Positions 36,401 through 49,040 are shown, numbered from the stretch's first letter. The stretch: 64,000 bases of DNA from Dryococelus australis (GCA_029891345.1 CM056997.1:213133212-213197211); one strand, 5' to 3'. A program made the numbers and translations. The notes: a model not told the origin generated them from the letters alone.

Positions 36401-36686
36401 GGTTGTCTTTCTCTATAGATATTTTAAAAAAAGAGTCGCCAACTATTTCCGAAATTTGTACATGTCAACAGAATTAATCTTTCATATGCTGTCGACTATT
36501 CAAGAATTTTTTGCACTAAAATCTTTATTATAATTCTAAATGCAGATCTCTCTATTTATGCGAGGGCTCATAACAACACTTTAAAGTTGTGAGAGATAAA
36601 AGGATAAGACACACAAAAAATAAATCAAAACAATTATTTTATAACAATAATATATTATTATTTTATTACAATTTAAGAACATCACC

Positions 36687-37309
36687 AGTAGTGGGATATT
36701 ATGCCTCTGGGTATATCAGGCTTCAGCAGAGGTGCCATGCGCTAAGGTAATGCAGCCGCCGTATTGGATTCCGGACTTCTCGCTCTGTCATTCTGGTCAT
36801 GCGTCCCCCATCTTGGATTCTGCCATGTTACTAGCAAGTATGCCACTATCTTTGTAGCCAGTACGCCGCCATCATGGACCACCATCTTGGTAACCAGTAA
36901 GTCACTTTTTCATGCTCTTGCATTCCGAGGGTTTTCTCCGAGGAAAGGAGAAGGGAGTAGGAAATGAAGAAAGAGAAAGAAAAAATAAAGCATGCGAAAG
37001 AGAAGAAAGTTGGAGCACTCAGAGAAAATCCTCAGAATGTAAGTGCATGAAAATGTGACTTACTGGTTACCAATATGGCGGTACAAGATGGTGGCGTACT
37101 GGCTACATAGATGGCAGTCCTAGATGGTGGTGTACTGGCTACAAATACTGCGACCTACTGGCTAGCAACATGGCAAAATCGAAGTGGCGGACGCATGACC
37201 GTAATGACAGAGCGGAAAGTCCGGAATCCATTATGGTGGCCGCGTGAACTTGGCACCTGGCAGCTCTGCCTGATGCCTGATGTCCCCGGAGGAACTATAT
37301 CCTACTACT
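36687..37309. mobile_element. Foldback element inserted in the left palindrome arm
   Basis: An inverted repeat with arms of about 280 bp: AGTAGTGGGATATTATG at 36687 pairs with the complement of CTATATCCTACTACT ending 37309. Inside, GTAGCCAGTACGCC pairs with GGCGTACTGGCTAC, GGTAACCAGTAAGTCAC with GTGACTTACTGGTTACC, and CATTCCGAGGGTTTTCTC with GAGAAAATCCTCAGAATG. A purine-rich loop spans about 36945-37010. The right palindrome arm has no counterpart between 39564 and 39640, so this is a later insertion. Open frames inside are repeat-derived. Confidence 0.8.
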
Positions 37310-37321
37310 ATCCCCGTTTAT

Positions 37322-38156
37322 TCACTTTACTAGTAATTGAAGATATTTCATCAGTGTGTGAGAGATCCCCGCATTTTTGAAGTCAATAAAACATCTGAGT
37401 CCTTCAACAAGTTCATTTGGGTATTCCGGAAATATGTAGCCAGAATCCTCTGCATATTTTGCCTTCTTCATGTCGCTTGTTGCAGAAAATGTGTTGGAGG
37501 GGCGTATCAGTGCATCAAGAAAATCGCCATCGCCGTCTTCAGCACTATCTCTGTCGTAATGTATATTTTCTTCAATGCTCTCCATATTGTCATCTTCATG
37601 TACTGTTTTGTATTCAATTTAAATTTGCTTTTCTTTGTAGCAAAATTTGTATGCTCATGAGTATTTAGAGCCGACGATAGTTTATTTTAAATTTCGTCGA
37701 CTTCACACGGATTTCTTGCAAGTGTATATTCCACACAAACTGAATCTGCTGCACTCATTCCGTCTACAGCATTAACCGCCTCATCATAATCGCCCGTCGA
37801 ATCTGTACCGATCGATGCAGCAAGAGGTAGAGCCGGTAACACTTGCTGACTCCCAGTAGACGAATCATTGCCGATCTTCGTATGTTCGTTCTATGTATCG
37901 CCTCGCACGAACTGCATGGGACCAATATTTTAATGCTTCATCACCTGAAAAGGACTCTTCGTCCAGGCCGTTCTGCGATGCCGACGACCTTTAGACCGTA
38001 GGTGAAAAATCGATCGCAGAATCGACACTGACAACAACAAGTTAGCGATGAAGTAGGTGACGGTTTCATGGTCGTTGAGGTCTCAGGCAGGCCTTCGTAT
38101 TCACAATTCATCTTCGTGGTATGAAAGGAGAGAGCTTTCAAATTGATGTTTACCAC
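37322..38156 (-). pseudogene. Mirrored ORF, left arm
   Basis: Points away from the palindrome centre. The start region reads NINLKALSFHTTK.NCEYEGL, a middle segment is in another frame (..NAVDGMSAADSVCVEYTLA..), and the last frame (37585-37322) runs through GDGDFLDALIRPSNTF, DMKKAKYAEDSGY, FPEYPNELVEGLR and HTLMKYLQLLVK to a stop. The C-terminal pattern P-N-E-L-V-E-x-L-R...AG..H is one I recall from uncharacterised proteins of arthropod mobile elements, unverified. Broken by several stops in the middle. No known catalytic motif. Confidence 0.5.
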
Positions 38157-38352
38157 ATGGAGTTATTACGTCAACTGTCATTTTTTAATATATAAATGTG
38201 GTTCTTTTTACAGCAAAGAGCCTTACTTGCCCACAAAAGGCTTCCCACCACAAAATTTAGATGTATGTAAAAAACGGGGGCACTCTGAAAAAACTCGCGT
38301 ACTCGTTTGCCGCAAAAGAAAACACACTATGTTATTTAAATATGCTTGTAGG

Positions 38353-38568
38353 TTTTTTTTTGTACAAATATACAAATAAAAATAATTTTTATTCCCATAT
38401 TTATATATACACAAATAAGTATTAAATTAATTCAAAAACATTTTGGTTTCCATATTTATATACCTATGTATAATTACGTTTTAAATTAATGAAATCCAAT
38501 TTTTATTTACATCTTTATATAACTACACATATTTATGAGTAAAATTTATTTATAACAAACTTATATTT
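38353..38568. other. AT-rich spacer at the palindrome centre
   Basis: About 215 bp with loosely repeated ~70-bp phrases (TTAAATTAAT, CATATTTATATA). On each side, 100-200 bp out, lies a TATA-like TATATAAATGTGG oriented outward with the ORFs (38187-38199 is near the left ORF start; its mirror is near 38708-38720). Confidence 0.5.
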
Positions 38569-38751
38569 CAATATTTATGTATACATATTTATCTGTGTGT
38601 TTTCCTCTGGGGCGAACAAGTATGTAAGTGTTCTCAGAGTGCCCCCATACTATTTTACATACAAATTTTATAGTGGAAAGCCTCGTGTGTTGCTGTAAAA
38701 TGAACCACATTTATATAGAGAAAATGACAGTCGGCATTCTGACTCCATGAG

Positions 38752-39564
38752 ATGAACGTCGATTTGGAAGCGCTCTCTCGTTACACCACGAAGATTAATT
38801 GCGAATACGAAGGCCTGTCTTTGAGTTCGCCGATCGTGGAGCCACGACCTACATCATCGCTAACTGGTTGTTCGCTAGAGCTGATTCTGCGATCGGGTTT
38901 GTACCTATGGTCAAAATGCTCTTCGGCGTGAGAGAACGGCCTGAACGAAGAGCACATTGGTCCCATCAAGTTTGTGCAAGGCAATACATTGAAAACATAC
39001 CGTGATATGCAAACATTTTTCTACTGGCAGTCAGCAAGCTCTGCCGGCAATACATCTTGCTGCATCGATGGCTACCTATTCGACAGGCTATTATGATGGG
39101 ATAGTTAATGCTAAAGACGGAATGAGTGCAATAGAGTCGATTTGTGTGGAATGTACACTTGCAAGCAATTCGCGTGAAGTCGACGTACTTCAAAATAAAC
39201 GGTCGCCGGCTTAAAATACCTATGAGCATACAACTCCTGCTACAAAGAGAAAGGCAAATGTAATATTGATGATAAAACAGGAAGTGAAGACAGTCATGAA
39301 GATAGCATAGATGAAAAAGATCATGAAGACAATGATTATGTTGAATACATTGATGGCGATTTTTTTCGCGATGCACTGGTACACCCCTTAAACACATTTA
39401 CTGCAACAAACGACATGAAGAAGGTAGAAGACGACGAGAATACTGGTTACCGATTTCCCGAAGACCCAAATGAACCTGTTGATAGACTCAGATATTTGAT
39501 GGACCTTCAAAAAGAGGGGATCTCTCACGCATTGATGAAATATCTTCAATCATTAGTAAACTGA
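38752..39564 (+). pseudogene. Mirrored ORF, right arm
   Basis: Starts ATG at 38752 (MNVDLEALSRYTTKINCEYEGL), and ends with a TGA at 39562-39564 after HALMKYLQSLVN. The middle (39002-39214) is open in a different frame: GSQQALPAIHLAAS, NAKDGMSAIESICVE, TLASNSREVDVLQNK. The last part is acidic (DSHEDSIDEKDHEDNDYVEY) then DFFRDALVHPLNTF, GYRFPEDPNEPVDRLR. The same frame change near 39230-39260 is seen in the left copy. Total 271 codons. Function unknown; several internal stops. Confidence 0.5.
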
Positions 39565-39879
39565 AGAAACGAGGATATACCGCATGACGTGATGAACAGA
39601 TTTCTTATGAAATCATATTTACAATATAATAACAAATAATTCTTTTAAAATATTTGTTTTCTGTGTGTTGTATCCTTTTACTCCTCGCAACTTTAAAGTG
39701 GTGCTATGAGCACTCGAATATTAATGGATAGATCTGCATATATAATGATAATAAAGAGTTTAGTACAAAAATTCAGTAGTAGTTGACTGCACAAAATACA
39801 TTATTTCAGTCGACATGTGCAAATTTTGGCGACAATTGGTGATTTATTTTTTTATATGTATGGGTAGAGGCAACCGATA

Positions 39880-40500
39880 AACCCATGGATTGAATATGGA
39901 TTTATGATCGATGAAGAGATTGCGAAAGATTGATGGAAATATTGATGGTAAGCTTGTAAAAGAGTGATGTAAAGATTGCGAAATATGGATGGAAAGAATG
40001 AGAAAGATTGATGATAAGATTGAAAAATTTATGGGAAGATTAATAGAAAAATTGTGAGATTTTGGTACTGATTGTGGTGCATGTGTTGCTGATTGTGGTG
40101 CATGTGGTGCTGATTGTAGTGCATGTGGTGTTGTTTGTGGTGATGATTGCAAAAGATTGATGGGAAGATGGAAATATTGATGTAAAATTTGAGAAAGACT
40201 AAGAAATATGGCGAAAGACTGATAAAAAGATTGAGAAACATTCATGATAAGCTTGAAAGATTGATGGAAAGTTTACGACATATTGATGGAAAGATTCTGA
40301 AAGATTTATGGAAAGATTGAAAGATTTATGGAAAAATTGCGGAATATTGATGGAAATATTGTGAAAGATTGATGAGAAGATTGAAAGATTGTTAGGAAGA
40401 TTTATGGGAAGATTGAAAGATTGTTAGGAAGATTAATGGAAAGATTGGTGTATGTGGTGCTGATTGTGGTGCTGATTTTGGTACTGATTGCGACGCTCAT
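39880..40500 (-). repeat. GAAAGATTGATGG simple-repeat block, right arm
   Basis: Reverse complement counterpart of 35980-36400, with the GTGGTGCTGATTGTGGTGCATG cluster at 40075-40140 and again at 40445-40480. Longer than its left-arm partner, so repeat number has drifted in each arm. Confidence 0.8.
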
Positions 40501-41498
40501 TGGAGGACAAATTTCGAGATTGATTGAGATTGATGAAAAACAAGTCTTTAATTAATTTTTTAGTTTGTTTATAGTTTTAAATTTTTGGATTTTTTGGGTT
40601 TTCAAGATTATGTGCATAGGGTCCAGGTAACAGATGCGAGGTCAAGGTGAAGGTCATCCAGATCTTACATATTGGTCGGAGTTATAAGCGCACATAGGTG
40701 TAGAAAATGTAAACAAATGACCAAATAAAAAACAATATACATTCGACAGAATGAGCGAATGCGTGAGGGCTAGGAAGGAGAATGTTAATAAAGTTTGTTT
40801 GATTGGAGTGAGGTCAGTCGTTTGCTGGACGTGGTGTTTATGGAGACCTCCGGAAATGTAAGTTTTTAAAAATAATTTTTAAGAATAAATTCTAATAATA
40901 TTTTTTATTAATTATTTTCAAATTCTTAAGAAATATTTAGGATTTTTTTTACGAATTTTTGTGTTCAAGGTCAAAGTTCACCAGTTAAGGTTTAAGGTCA
41001 AGGCCCTCTGGTTCCATGATGGTAGTAGTAGTCAGAAATCTAATAAGCTTCCTGACTTTTATGAATTTATTCAATATTTACCATTTTTTATAATATGTTT
41101 GCTCTCAAGTTCATCGAAGGTCATGGTTATAGTGTCAAGGTCATAGGTCAATGTTACCTGGCTACAACATGGTGGTTGGGTGACGTCATAACATGGTAGC
41201 TGGTAGGTTCTAGTCCCTCGTCCCCTCTAAGCCAAAACATTTGAAACTTTAATTTTATAAATTTTTAAATTAAAACATTCAATAATTTATAGTAAATTGT
41301 ATAATTTTAATAATTTTTTTATGCATCTTTATCATTTTTGGGGAAATTTTTGGAATTTTTTGTGTGTTTCCAAAGTCAAAGGTTACCAGTGTCAAGGTCA
41401 AATGTCGTTTAGGTCACATACATCCAACATGGCGGACAAGATGGCCGCTGGGGCACCGGAATGACAGGGCATGAACAGCTCTGATGCTCCGAGCCCCC

Positions 41499-42309
41499 AT
41501 TCCCTTGTTCCTAAATTGGCCACATTATTCTGCTTACACTGTAATTTTTTTTTTTTTTACTTTTACAAGGAAAGTCTTTAGAAACCTTATTGCAAAGAAT
41601 ATCACTTAAAGGACTACAAATATTTTCTTGTTAAAACTGTAAAATATATATTATAGTGTTAGAAACTATAGGCAGTTGTTTCGACTTACTGTTTTGAAAA
41701 GTGTAAATAAAATTATTTTTATTGTGTTCTGGAAAAAAAAAACTGTGACGGTTTACAAAGAAGTGAAAAAAAAAAAAATTCGAATTATAGTTTACGAACA
41801 AAGAAATAAGGACTTCGGCAGCCAGCAGCGACGGTCTAATCAGTACCCTTTAAATTAAAAAAAAAATAAAAAAATTCTCATGGCTGCATTGCCCTATGTT
41901 TTATTTCTTATGATTTCATCATACAGTTATTTATTAATTTCAGCAAGAATATGATAACGAAACCTCTTGGGTAGAATCGAGGTTAGTGGTTTAGAGGATT
42001 GCTGCACTTCAGAATGACATTAGAAGTACATAAGTTCTGAAGGTTTGAAAAATTATTATGCAGGAGAAATGCACATAGCTGCACCATCACATTAGCGTAT
42101 CTTTCTACGACAATAATCTAAAAAACAATCATGTTTTCTCTACCGAATCAAATGTTATAAGGTGAGACACGCACATCTCAAATAAACGAACTTTGCTTTT
42201 GCGCGAGGCTATCAAATAATTACCCCCCAATCTAACGGCCTGGACTTTAAAAAGTATGTGTTGGAAAACTAAGTTTTTTTCAAGAAATTATATCTGTTCA
42301 CTGCAAATA
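41499..42309. other. No recognised feature
   Basis: AT-rich with T and A homopolymers (for example 41547-41559, 41768-41778). Confidence 0.4.
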
Positions 42310-42585
42310 ACTTACACTTACTTACACCAACCTTAAAATCCATGTACTGTGGCAGACGGTCTGCGGTGGTAATTAGTCATGCTAATTACATGGGCCCTGG
42401 CACGTGAAGAGACCGGCAGCATGATGGACGTTATGGCACGGCTGAACTTACACTTACTTACACCAACCTTAAAATCCATGTACTGTGGCAGACGGTCTGC
42501 GGTGGTAATTAGTCATGCTAAATACATGGGCCCTGACACGTGAAGAGACCGGCAGCATGATGGACATTATGGCACGGCTGAACTT
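42310..42585 (+). repeat. 136-bp tandem duplication
   Basis: Copies at 42310-42445 and 42446-42585 differ at only a few bases. Each contains a short palindrome GCAGACGGTCTGC and a hairpin GTAATTAG-TCATG-CTAATTAC; the second copy has one stem mismatch. Recent duplication of unknown unit. Confidence 0.95.
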
Positions 42586-42996
42586 AACGAACTGCAAAAC
42601 ATGTCCGACAGTCGAAGTGAGTGCCGGCCGCAGCGCCTGCATAGCAATAAGCCTGTGAACTATGCCTGCTGATTGACGTCATCTAGAGGGTAGCGCTGCT
42701 GCCTGCCGGAAGCTTCAACGTGGCGCGTCGTGATTTAAGAGTTTAGACCTGGACATTGACTTCGGCGCCCCAGCGGAAGTGATTTGTGCAAGTAAACTTA
42801 CTTTAACATCTGGTTATTTCCATGACACCCCATTGGGTGTTTATTATGCTGACCCCTCCCAGGGAAAATTGTAACCTATCCGTATTTAAAGGCCACAGAT
42901 TTGCTGGTTCAGGAGAGAATGGCAACTCCGTGGGACAACCCTCCAGATAAAAGATAAGTATTCGAAAACAAATGGAAAAATAATAAAATGTAAAAA

Positions 42997-43144
42997 AATA
43001 AGGTAGGCCATAATGATGGATACTAGGAAGGACCAACCTTGCAGGTCCTTATCGGAGTCCTTAGAGAAAAATAAGGTAGGCCATAATGATGGAAACTAGG
43101 AAGGACCAACCTTGCAGGTCCTTATCGGAGTCCTTAGAGAAAAA
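42997..43144 (+). repeat. 73-bp tandem duplication
   Basis: Copies start at AATAAGGTAGGCC (42998 and 43071) and differ by one base (GGATACTAGG versus GGAAACTAGG). Each holds a 7-bp stem AAGGACC/GGTCCTT. Very recent. Confidence 0.95.
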
Positions 43145-46100
43145 TCTAATTGATTTTTAATATGCTATTCTTGAGAAATTGTTTCCTTCTCAAATATTTT
43201 GAGCCAGAAAAAGGAAAAATTTGGGAAAATTTTAAAAAGGACTTGTGTCCTTTATGTTTTGATAAATATACTATTTTGTACTTAGAAAAAAATTATGTTA
43301 AAAACTCTATTGGCCTCAGTGTAGTCTCACATGGCTTAAGTAGTCCAAACAGCTTAACTTTGTTTTTTATTAAAAACATAATATCAATCATGGAGTTTGT
43401 ATTAACTAGTTGATCCCTGAAAGCCTAAAGGGCAAATTAAAATAAAATAAAAAATATTATTATTTTTAAAGTAATAGAAATTTGTGTCTTTCCAGGCTCT
43501 GTCATACAGATGGCCAGTAACTGTATCAAAATACAGGTATTAATAGGAATTTTTTTCTTTTTGGCCTTGGTCGTTACACATGGCCAGTAATAGTATTTTC
43601 AATGGGTCTTTTACAATTTGTGGCCAGCAAACTAAAGTTTTTAAATTTGTTATAAATAATAGTTCAATATCTTGCAAAAAATTTTGAGAATAAGAAAGTA
43701 TCGTGTGTGAGATTCCCATGGAGCAATTGTTTGCTCTTTGAACAGTTTTATCACGGATTCTGTGGCATTCAGTTGTTCTATTTTTTACTGGTTGTATAGA
43801 ATGCTATATAAATCTTATTTATAATATATCATTTGTATTTATTACCAGCTGGGATATATTTTTAAAGACTTGTTGTTCTAACCCAGAAAAATTAATTCAT
43901 TGAAATAAACAAATAATCTTATTTCTTGTTTTCGAGAATTTAAAAGAAAAATATAAGAGTGGTGATCTAGAAAATAAAAAATAATATCTATTAATTGTTT
44001 GATATTATCAACACTTGTAAAAATGTTTTCGGTTATAAAATATAAATATTAAAGAGATTAGGGGTCTTGTCCTTCTATTTTCATGTTAAAATTTTCAGTC
44101 ATAATCCCGAACATTGTTTGACATTATCTCTTCTGATATTATTGTATGTTTCATGTGTTTTATAGAAAAGAACAGTAAGACCAAATTATTAAATAAAATT
44201 AATTTAATTTTTTTTTTCTCTTGTTAACAATAATGTATTTTCCCTATAAATGCAACTTTTTTTTTCATATTGGAAGTTTTCTGAAGTTTCCTTCACTTTC
44301 TGGTTTTTGTGATGATTTGGTCTTGTTGTTTCTCCCCCTTGTTGAGTCCTTGAGTATAGAGGGCGCCACAAAGGAAATTATTTCCCTTCACCTCTTCCCT
44401 TCTCCATACCCACTCTTTATGCAATTATTATTATTTAATAGCAAGTCATTCATTAACAAATTCACTTATTTTAAATTAAATTATTTACACAAAATGTAAT
44501 AGTTTGTAGGTTTTACTTCGCTACTTGAAGATATCCCAACTCATTCAAAAAAAAATTCTATAGGTATTACCAAATGGCTTTAGTCATTTAAAAAACCTTA
44601 TTTTAAACAAATATTATTTTATTGATAGCGATTTGTAAATTTGCAAAGAAGTTCTTAGCAAAATTTAAAAAAAAACTGTAGCTGTGTAATATTATGATGC
44701 ATTTATTTTTCAGTTTCCTATCCATGTGATAGCAATGTGATGTTATTTTCCACGAGCAAATCTGAAATGTAACTCATGAGAAACAGATTAGTTTTTAATG
44801 AGTTTTGACTAAGTCAGGAGTAGCATTCTATAAATAATGAGTACTCTAAAACGTGTCCCGCCTCACTCTTTTTACTTTTATTTAAGAAAAATATATCATT
44901 TTGTACGTAATAATTTTTCTTAATTATATTATTTTAATGAGTCATTGTGAGACACTAACATGAACGTTTGTAATACTGTGAGAACTTACGAATACATGTT
45001 TCTTATTACAATTTTGAATAATTAATTGAAGATAAATTTAAATTCTGAAATGTTTTACCCATTGTTTTTGTTACTAAAAATGTATAAATTGATTTTATTT
45101 ATTTATTATAATATTTACACTGCACATAGTTAACCTTGTGTGGAACCCGAATAGACATGGTGGTACTTGAGAGATTATATTTTTGAACATTCTGTACGAA
45201 TTTCAAGAGTGGCTCAGAATGTCAAAGTTTTTATTTCCTCGTTAATATGATTATAGTCACTCATATTACGAACACTATAGATTTGTTTTGTCTAAGCGAA
45301 CAACTTTTTGGTACTATCCTGATAAATTTCATTTAAATGTGGCAAATTCGTGTTGAATGGTTTCACAAACTTACTATTCTTGTTAATTTCTTGCGATCTG
45401 AAAATAGGAACCGAACAAAACCACATTGGTTTTAATTGTAAACCACATCAGTAGTTCATTTACAAAGTAACCACAAATAAAGATTCTATTTCATAACAAT
45501 TTTATTACAATTGGAACTCCTTACATCACACCTGGTACAGGTAAACAGATTATAATAAATTAATAGCAAACATTTGCGATTGGTGTGCTTAATAATTCAA
45601 TAAGCGTAATATAATCCTATACTCGTAGCAATCACGTACTTTCCAAATTATTAACAATCATTTTAAAACTAACTACATGCAGATGAGCAAAACAACATGT
45701 TTAAAAGAAGGACAAACATAACGCCCTATACAGACTCTAGTACCACTCGAATACTCCGCAATACTAGCGGTCTTGGAAGTTATGGGAAATACGTATAAAC
45801 ATAACTGCACGAAGCAGCTAAATACAAGGCCTGACTACCGAAGTTAGGTCCCATTTTCTATATAATTACGATATTGATACTTGTTCCATATATCCTGTAC
45901 TATAACATTCTACAATTTTTTTCAGTCCCTTTTTTAATGAGTGTTGAAATTTGTTTTGTCCTAAAAATTTCTGCGACATTCCAAGGGATTTAAGAGGAAC
46001 CATCCCCCGCCATTATGAATCTAGTTTTTTTTTCTAGCTTATTTCTGTTTTTAAAAAAGAACCGTCCGCAAGTGCTCCTACACCAAACTAGCTATTTACA

Positions 46101-49040
46101 TTACAAAGCAGAACAGACATCGCTGAACTACGAGCTCTTATTTACTTATGCCACAATATTGATTTTGCCCAATTTTGGCAGAATTAATATTGTGACATAT
46201 TTATGAGTTCACATTAACCTTGTCTTGTCTGTACTGATGTGTAAGGTCAATACATATTTGAGTATAAGGTCACTTTGAGAATTTTCTTTTTCAAAAACAA
46301 AAAGGCTAGAAACACCAAGAATTCAATATGGTGGGGGAAGTTTTCCCTTAAATTAATTAGAAATGTTAATTAATGAACAAGTACCAAACTTGATCTTGCT
46401 TGCAGAAATACGTTAAGAGTAATTCTAAATTTCAGTGTTTCGCTAAACTCGATAGCTCATGCAAGCAAAATGAGACAGCTTAGTATTGATGGATAACGTC
46501 TGGAAATAATGAAAACCTGCGTGTTTTCCTGAAATGAAAACAATGGGAGATATGTTAGGGGTGAGAAAAAAAATAACGAAACAGGAAGAAGCATTTAGAT
46601 GAGTCTTCCGAGAACACTGATCTAGAATAAAACAGGAATTAGAGATTTTACGATTAAATTTCACAATAACCTGCCAGCGTATTTTTTTTCTGTTCCACGT
46701 TTCCCTACACGCATAAACACATGAATAATGTTGTAATGCATGGTCTTCAGAATAGTTGGATGTTATGTATTGATTTCTTGTGTTAAACACTAGAAATTAG
46801 TAATATTGTAGGTACAATACATTTGTCTGTAGACTTTAATTAAAAAGAAGTTATACGTTTAGTTTAAAGATATTGAGAAAAATGTTTTTTTTTTTGTGGT
46901 TTCAACCACGAACCGAGGTAACTTAAAATTACTATTTAGGTCACTTTGTAACGTGAGACGATTTATTTTAGTACTTATGATATATTTAAAAAAAAAAGAT
47001 CCAGACAGAAGGCAGACTACGATTTGCAGTAGGATAGGTGCAGTCAAAACATGGCTGATTTTGATTAAACTAAAAACTTTGTGACAGCATTATATTAACA
47101 TATTAGATTTTTTTTCATTTATTGATACCTGCTTATGCATTGAAAATTATATTAAAATAAGATAGACATATAACCCATATGAGGAGCATGTTATTGGTAA
47201 ATTCATAATGAGTAAATTATCTAAACAATCACTCGGCTCATTCGTTTTCGCATTTATTTTGTCCGAAAGCTAAAAGAATATCCCCACAGTATGGTAATTA
47301 ACAACGCTGATCTTTTTTTTTTAATTGTCTAGATTAAAGACTTTACGGTGAAAAGAATCAATTGGGTTTAAGGCATGACTTTGAGTACAAAAATTGTTAT
47401 ACTTAGAGACAGTTAGATCCATTAGAAAGGAGTCTGTGTAACTGTGACCTATACGGTGCTCTTTATATAGGAACATTTATTTGCTATAATATTTCATAGG
47501 TCTTGTGCTTCCCCCCACCCCTTTTTCTCAAAAAATCCTTGGTATGCCCCTGGTTGTGGATACCGAAAGAAAGCGATTAGATCAACACGAAATCAAATAC
47601 ATGCTATTGAACTGCATCACACAAGTTTATCTTGTAAAGTACCAGGTAAACTATACTTGACATTTCCGTAAGGTAAGTCACCAAAGACATAGATGCAATT
47701 GGCTTTCCTTCGAGGTGACGGTTGTGGGAAGCGGAGAATGAGGCACCGACCAGCATGCATTGACGACCGTCGTGCGTCGTGCTGTAGCCACCGTTAGAAG
47801 GTGGCTAGGGCCCTGCTCCCAGCGTTGCCACGTCTCCTTCTGTGTCTTGACGAGTGGTCCTGCACCCGCCCGCCACCTTCCAAGCCAATTAGCAGTTGCG
47901 CCAATGCACACCTTGTAGAATCATACTCCGTGTACAGAAACTAACATTATTTTATTATCTCTACATACAAGTATTATTTCCTGAATGAATGATCTTGTTT
48001 TACAAGTTTCACAAATGAAATAACTTTTCAGTTATATAATAAATAATTTGGTTCGTGCATGGCGTAGAGAGTTAATATAAAGTGATCTATATTTGCTACA
48101 ATAATGCCAAATAATAACAAGGCTAAACATATTCATTGCAGATTCTCGAACTTTAATTGGCAATGTCATATATTATATGAGTCTTTAAAAATTTTAATGA
48201 ACACAGATTCGCATGTTTTAGCATTTGTGCTGCCGAACTTGAACAACTGAACAAATTTATCCTATAGTACTACATAAATTATTGCCTATTTGTATAATCA
48301 AACGATAAATATTCAAAAGATTTACTACATTTAAAACTTTCCTGTTGTGACGTAAAAACACCCGATGTGCATGGGTCAACTTACATGCCCAGTTCAATCA
48401 TGTTTGTTTATGGCATCCTTGTATGAAAGGTAAATAAGGTTGGTTCTGGTCGTCTAATATATTTACAACTCTATGGAAACGAAAGGCGTATACAATAATA
48501 AAGTTTGTCATCTTTTCTACATGTGCAGTAATGTGAACAAAATCTGTACTTTTTCGGACTTATGAAATGCCATGAATTTTGTAGGTTTTCGGAGTAGCTT
48601 GCTACTGAGTTAAAGTTCCAGTTAAAATTTATGAAATTATTTCCTCTGTGTACATAAACTATTTTAATGGGTTCGTATGTTAAGTTTATATTATATGTAT
48701 ACTAAACAACATATAGCAATATAGTATATTGGTCATAACAGACATTCTGTCTATCGTGACCAATCGGCACTGAGAAAACAAATATTATTGAATGAATATT
48801 GATTCTAAGTAAGCACTTTTTACGGTGTTTTGCATCCTATAAATCGTATGGGTTATCTACTATCGTTCCTATCTACAGCAGGATGGCCACAGAGCTGTAA
48901 AACCGGACCAAGTTACAGTAGCTTATGGATAATTGGTTTTTAGTGTTACTAGCAAAAGATTTTGCAAAAAAAAAATCTGCTTTAACTGCATTAACTCAAA
49001 AAACGTTTTGACTTTTGAAATAATATGTGTTCCTTAGCAA
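43145..49040. other. Long AT-rich stretch without a recognised gene
   Basis: About 5.9 kb. Short ORFs (for example 43150-43413, 44221-44499, 46443-46790) have no recognisable domain, and most are hydrophobic or Lys-rich as expected of AT-rich chance frames. A GC-richer island at 47670-47920 contains a 77-codon minus-strand frame of unknown meaning. No repeat partner noted. Confidence 0.45.

Larger units (their letters stand above)
34217..41498. repeat. Giant imperfect palindrome (~7.3 kb) with mirrored ORFs
   Basis: The left arm (34217 to about 38340) is matched in reverse complement by the right arm (about 38590-41498). Paired landmarks: GGGGGTCGGAGCA at 34217 with TGCTCCGAGCCCCC ending 41498; the TCCGCCATCTTGGATG phrase at 34280 with CATCCAACATGGCGGA at 41428; the GGTCTCCCACAGCACCACGTC block at 35578 with its complement near 40830-40855; CAATCTTTC repeats at 35980-36360 with GAAAGATTG repeats at 39880-40450; CCATGGGTTTGTCGGTTG at 36388 with its complement at 39873; ORFs at 37.3-38.2 and 38.75-39.56 kb; TATATAAATGTGG at 38190 and its complement near 38712. 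The spacer 38353-38568 is very AT-rich. Estimated arm identity is moderate. I do not recognise the element. Confidence 0.9.

Noticed and set aside
36065..36533. Overlapping 117-150-codon Ser/Ile/His-rich frames
   Set aside because: All three frames are open because of the CAATCTTTC/CACCACAATCAG simple repeat; no codon bias or domain.
16527..37180. Similar peptide ATYWLA in frames at 16.55 and 37.15 kb
   Set aside because: A short shared phrase CCTACTGGCTAGC in otherwise unrelated DNA.
47678..47911. 77-codon minus-strand frame in a GC-richer island
   Set aside because: No domain, no splice sites that decide an exon, and size is within chance for that composition.
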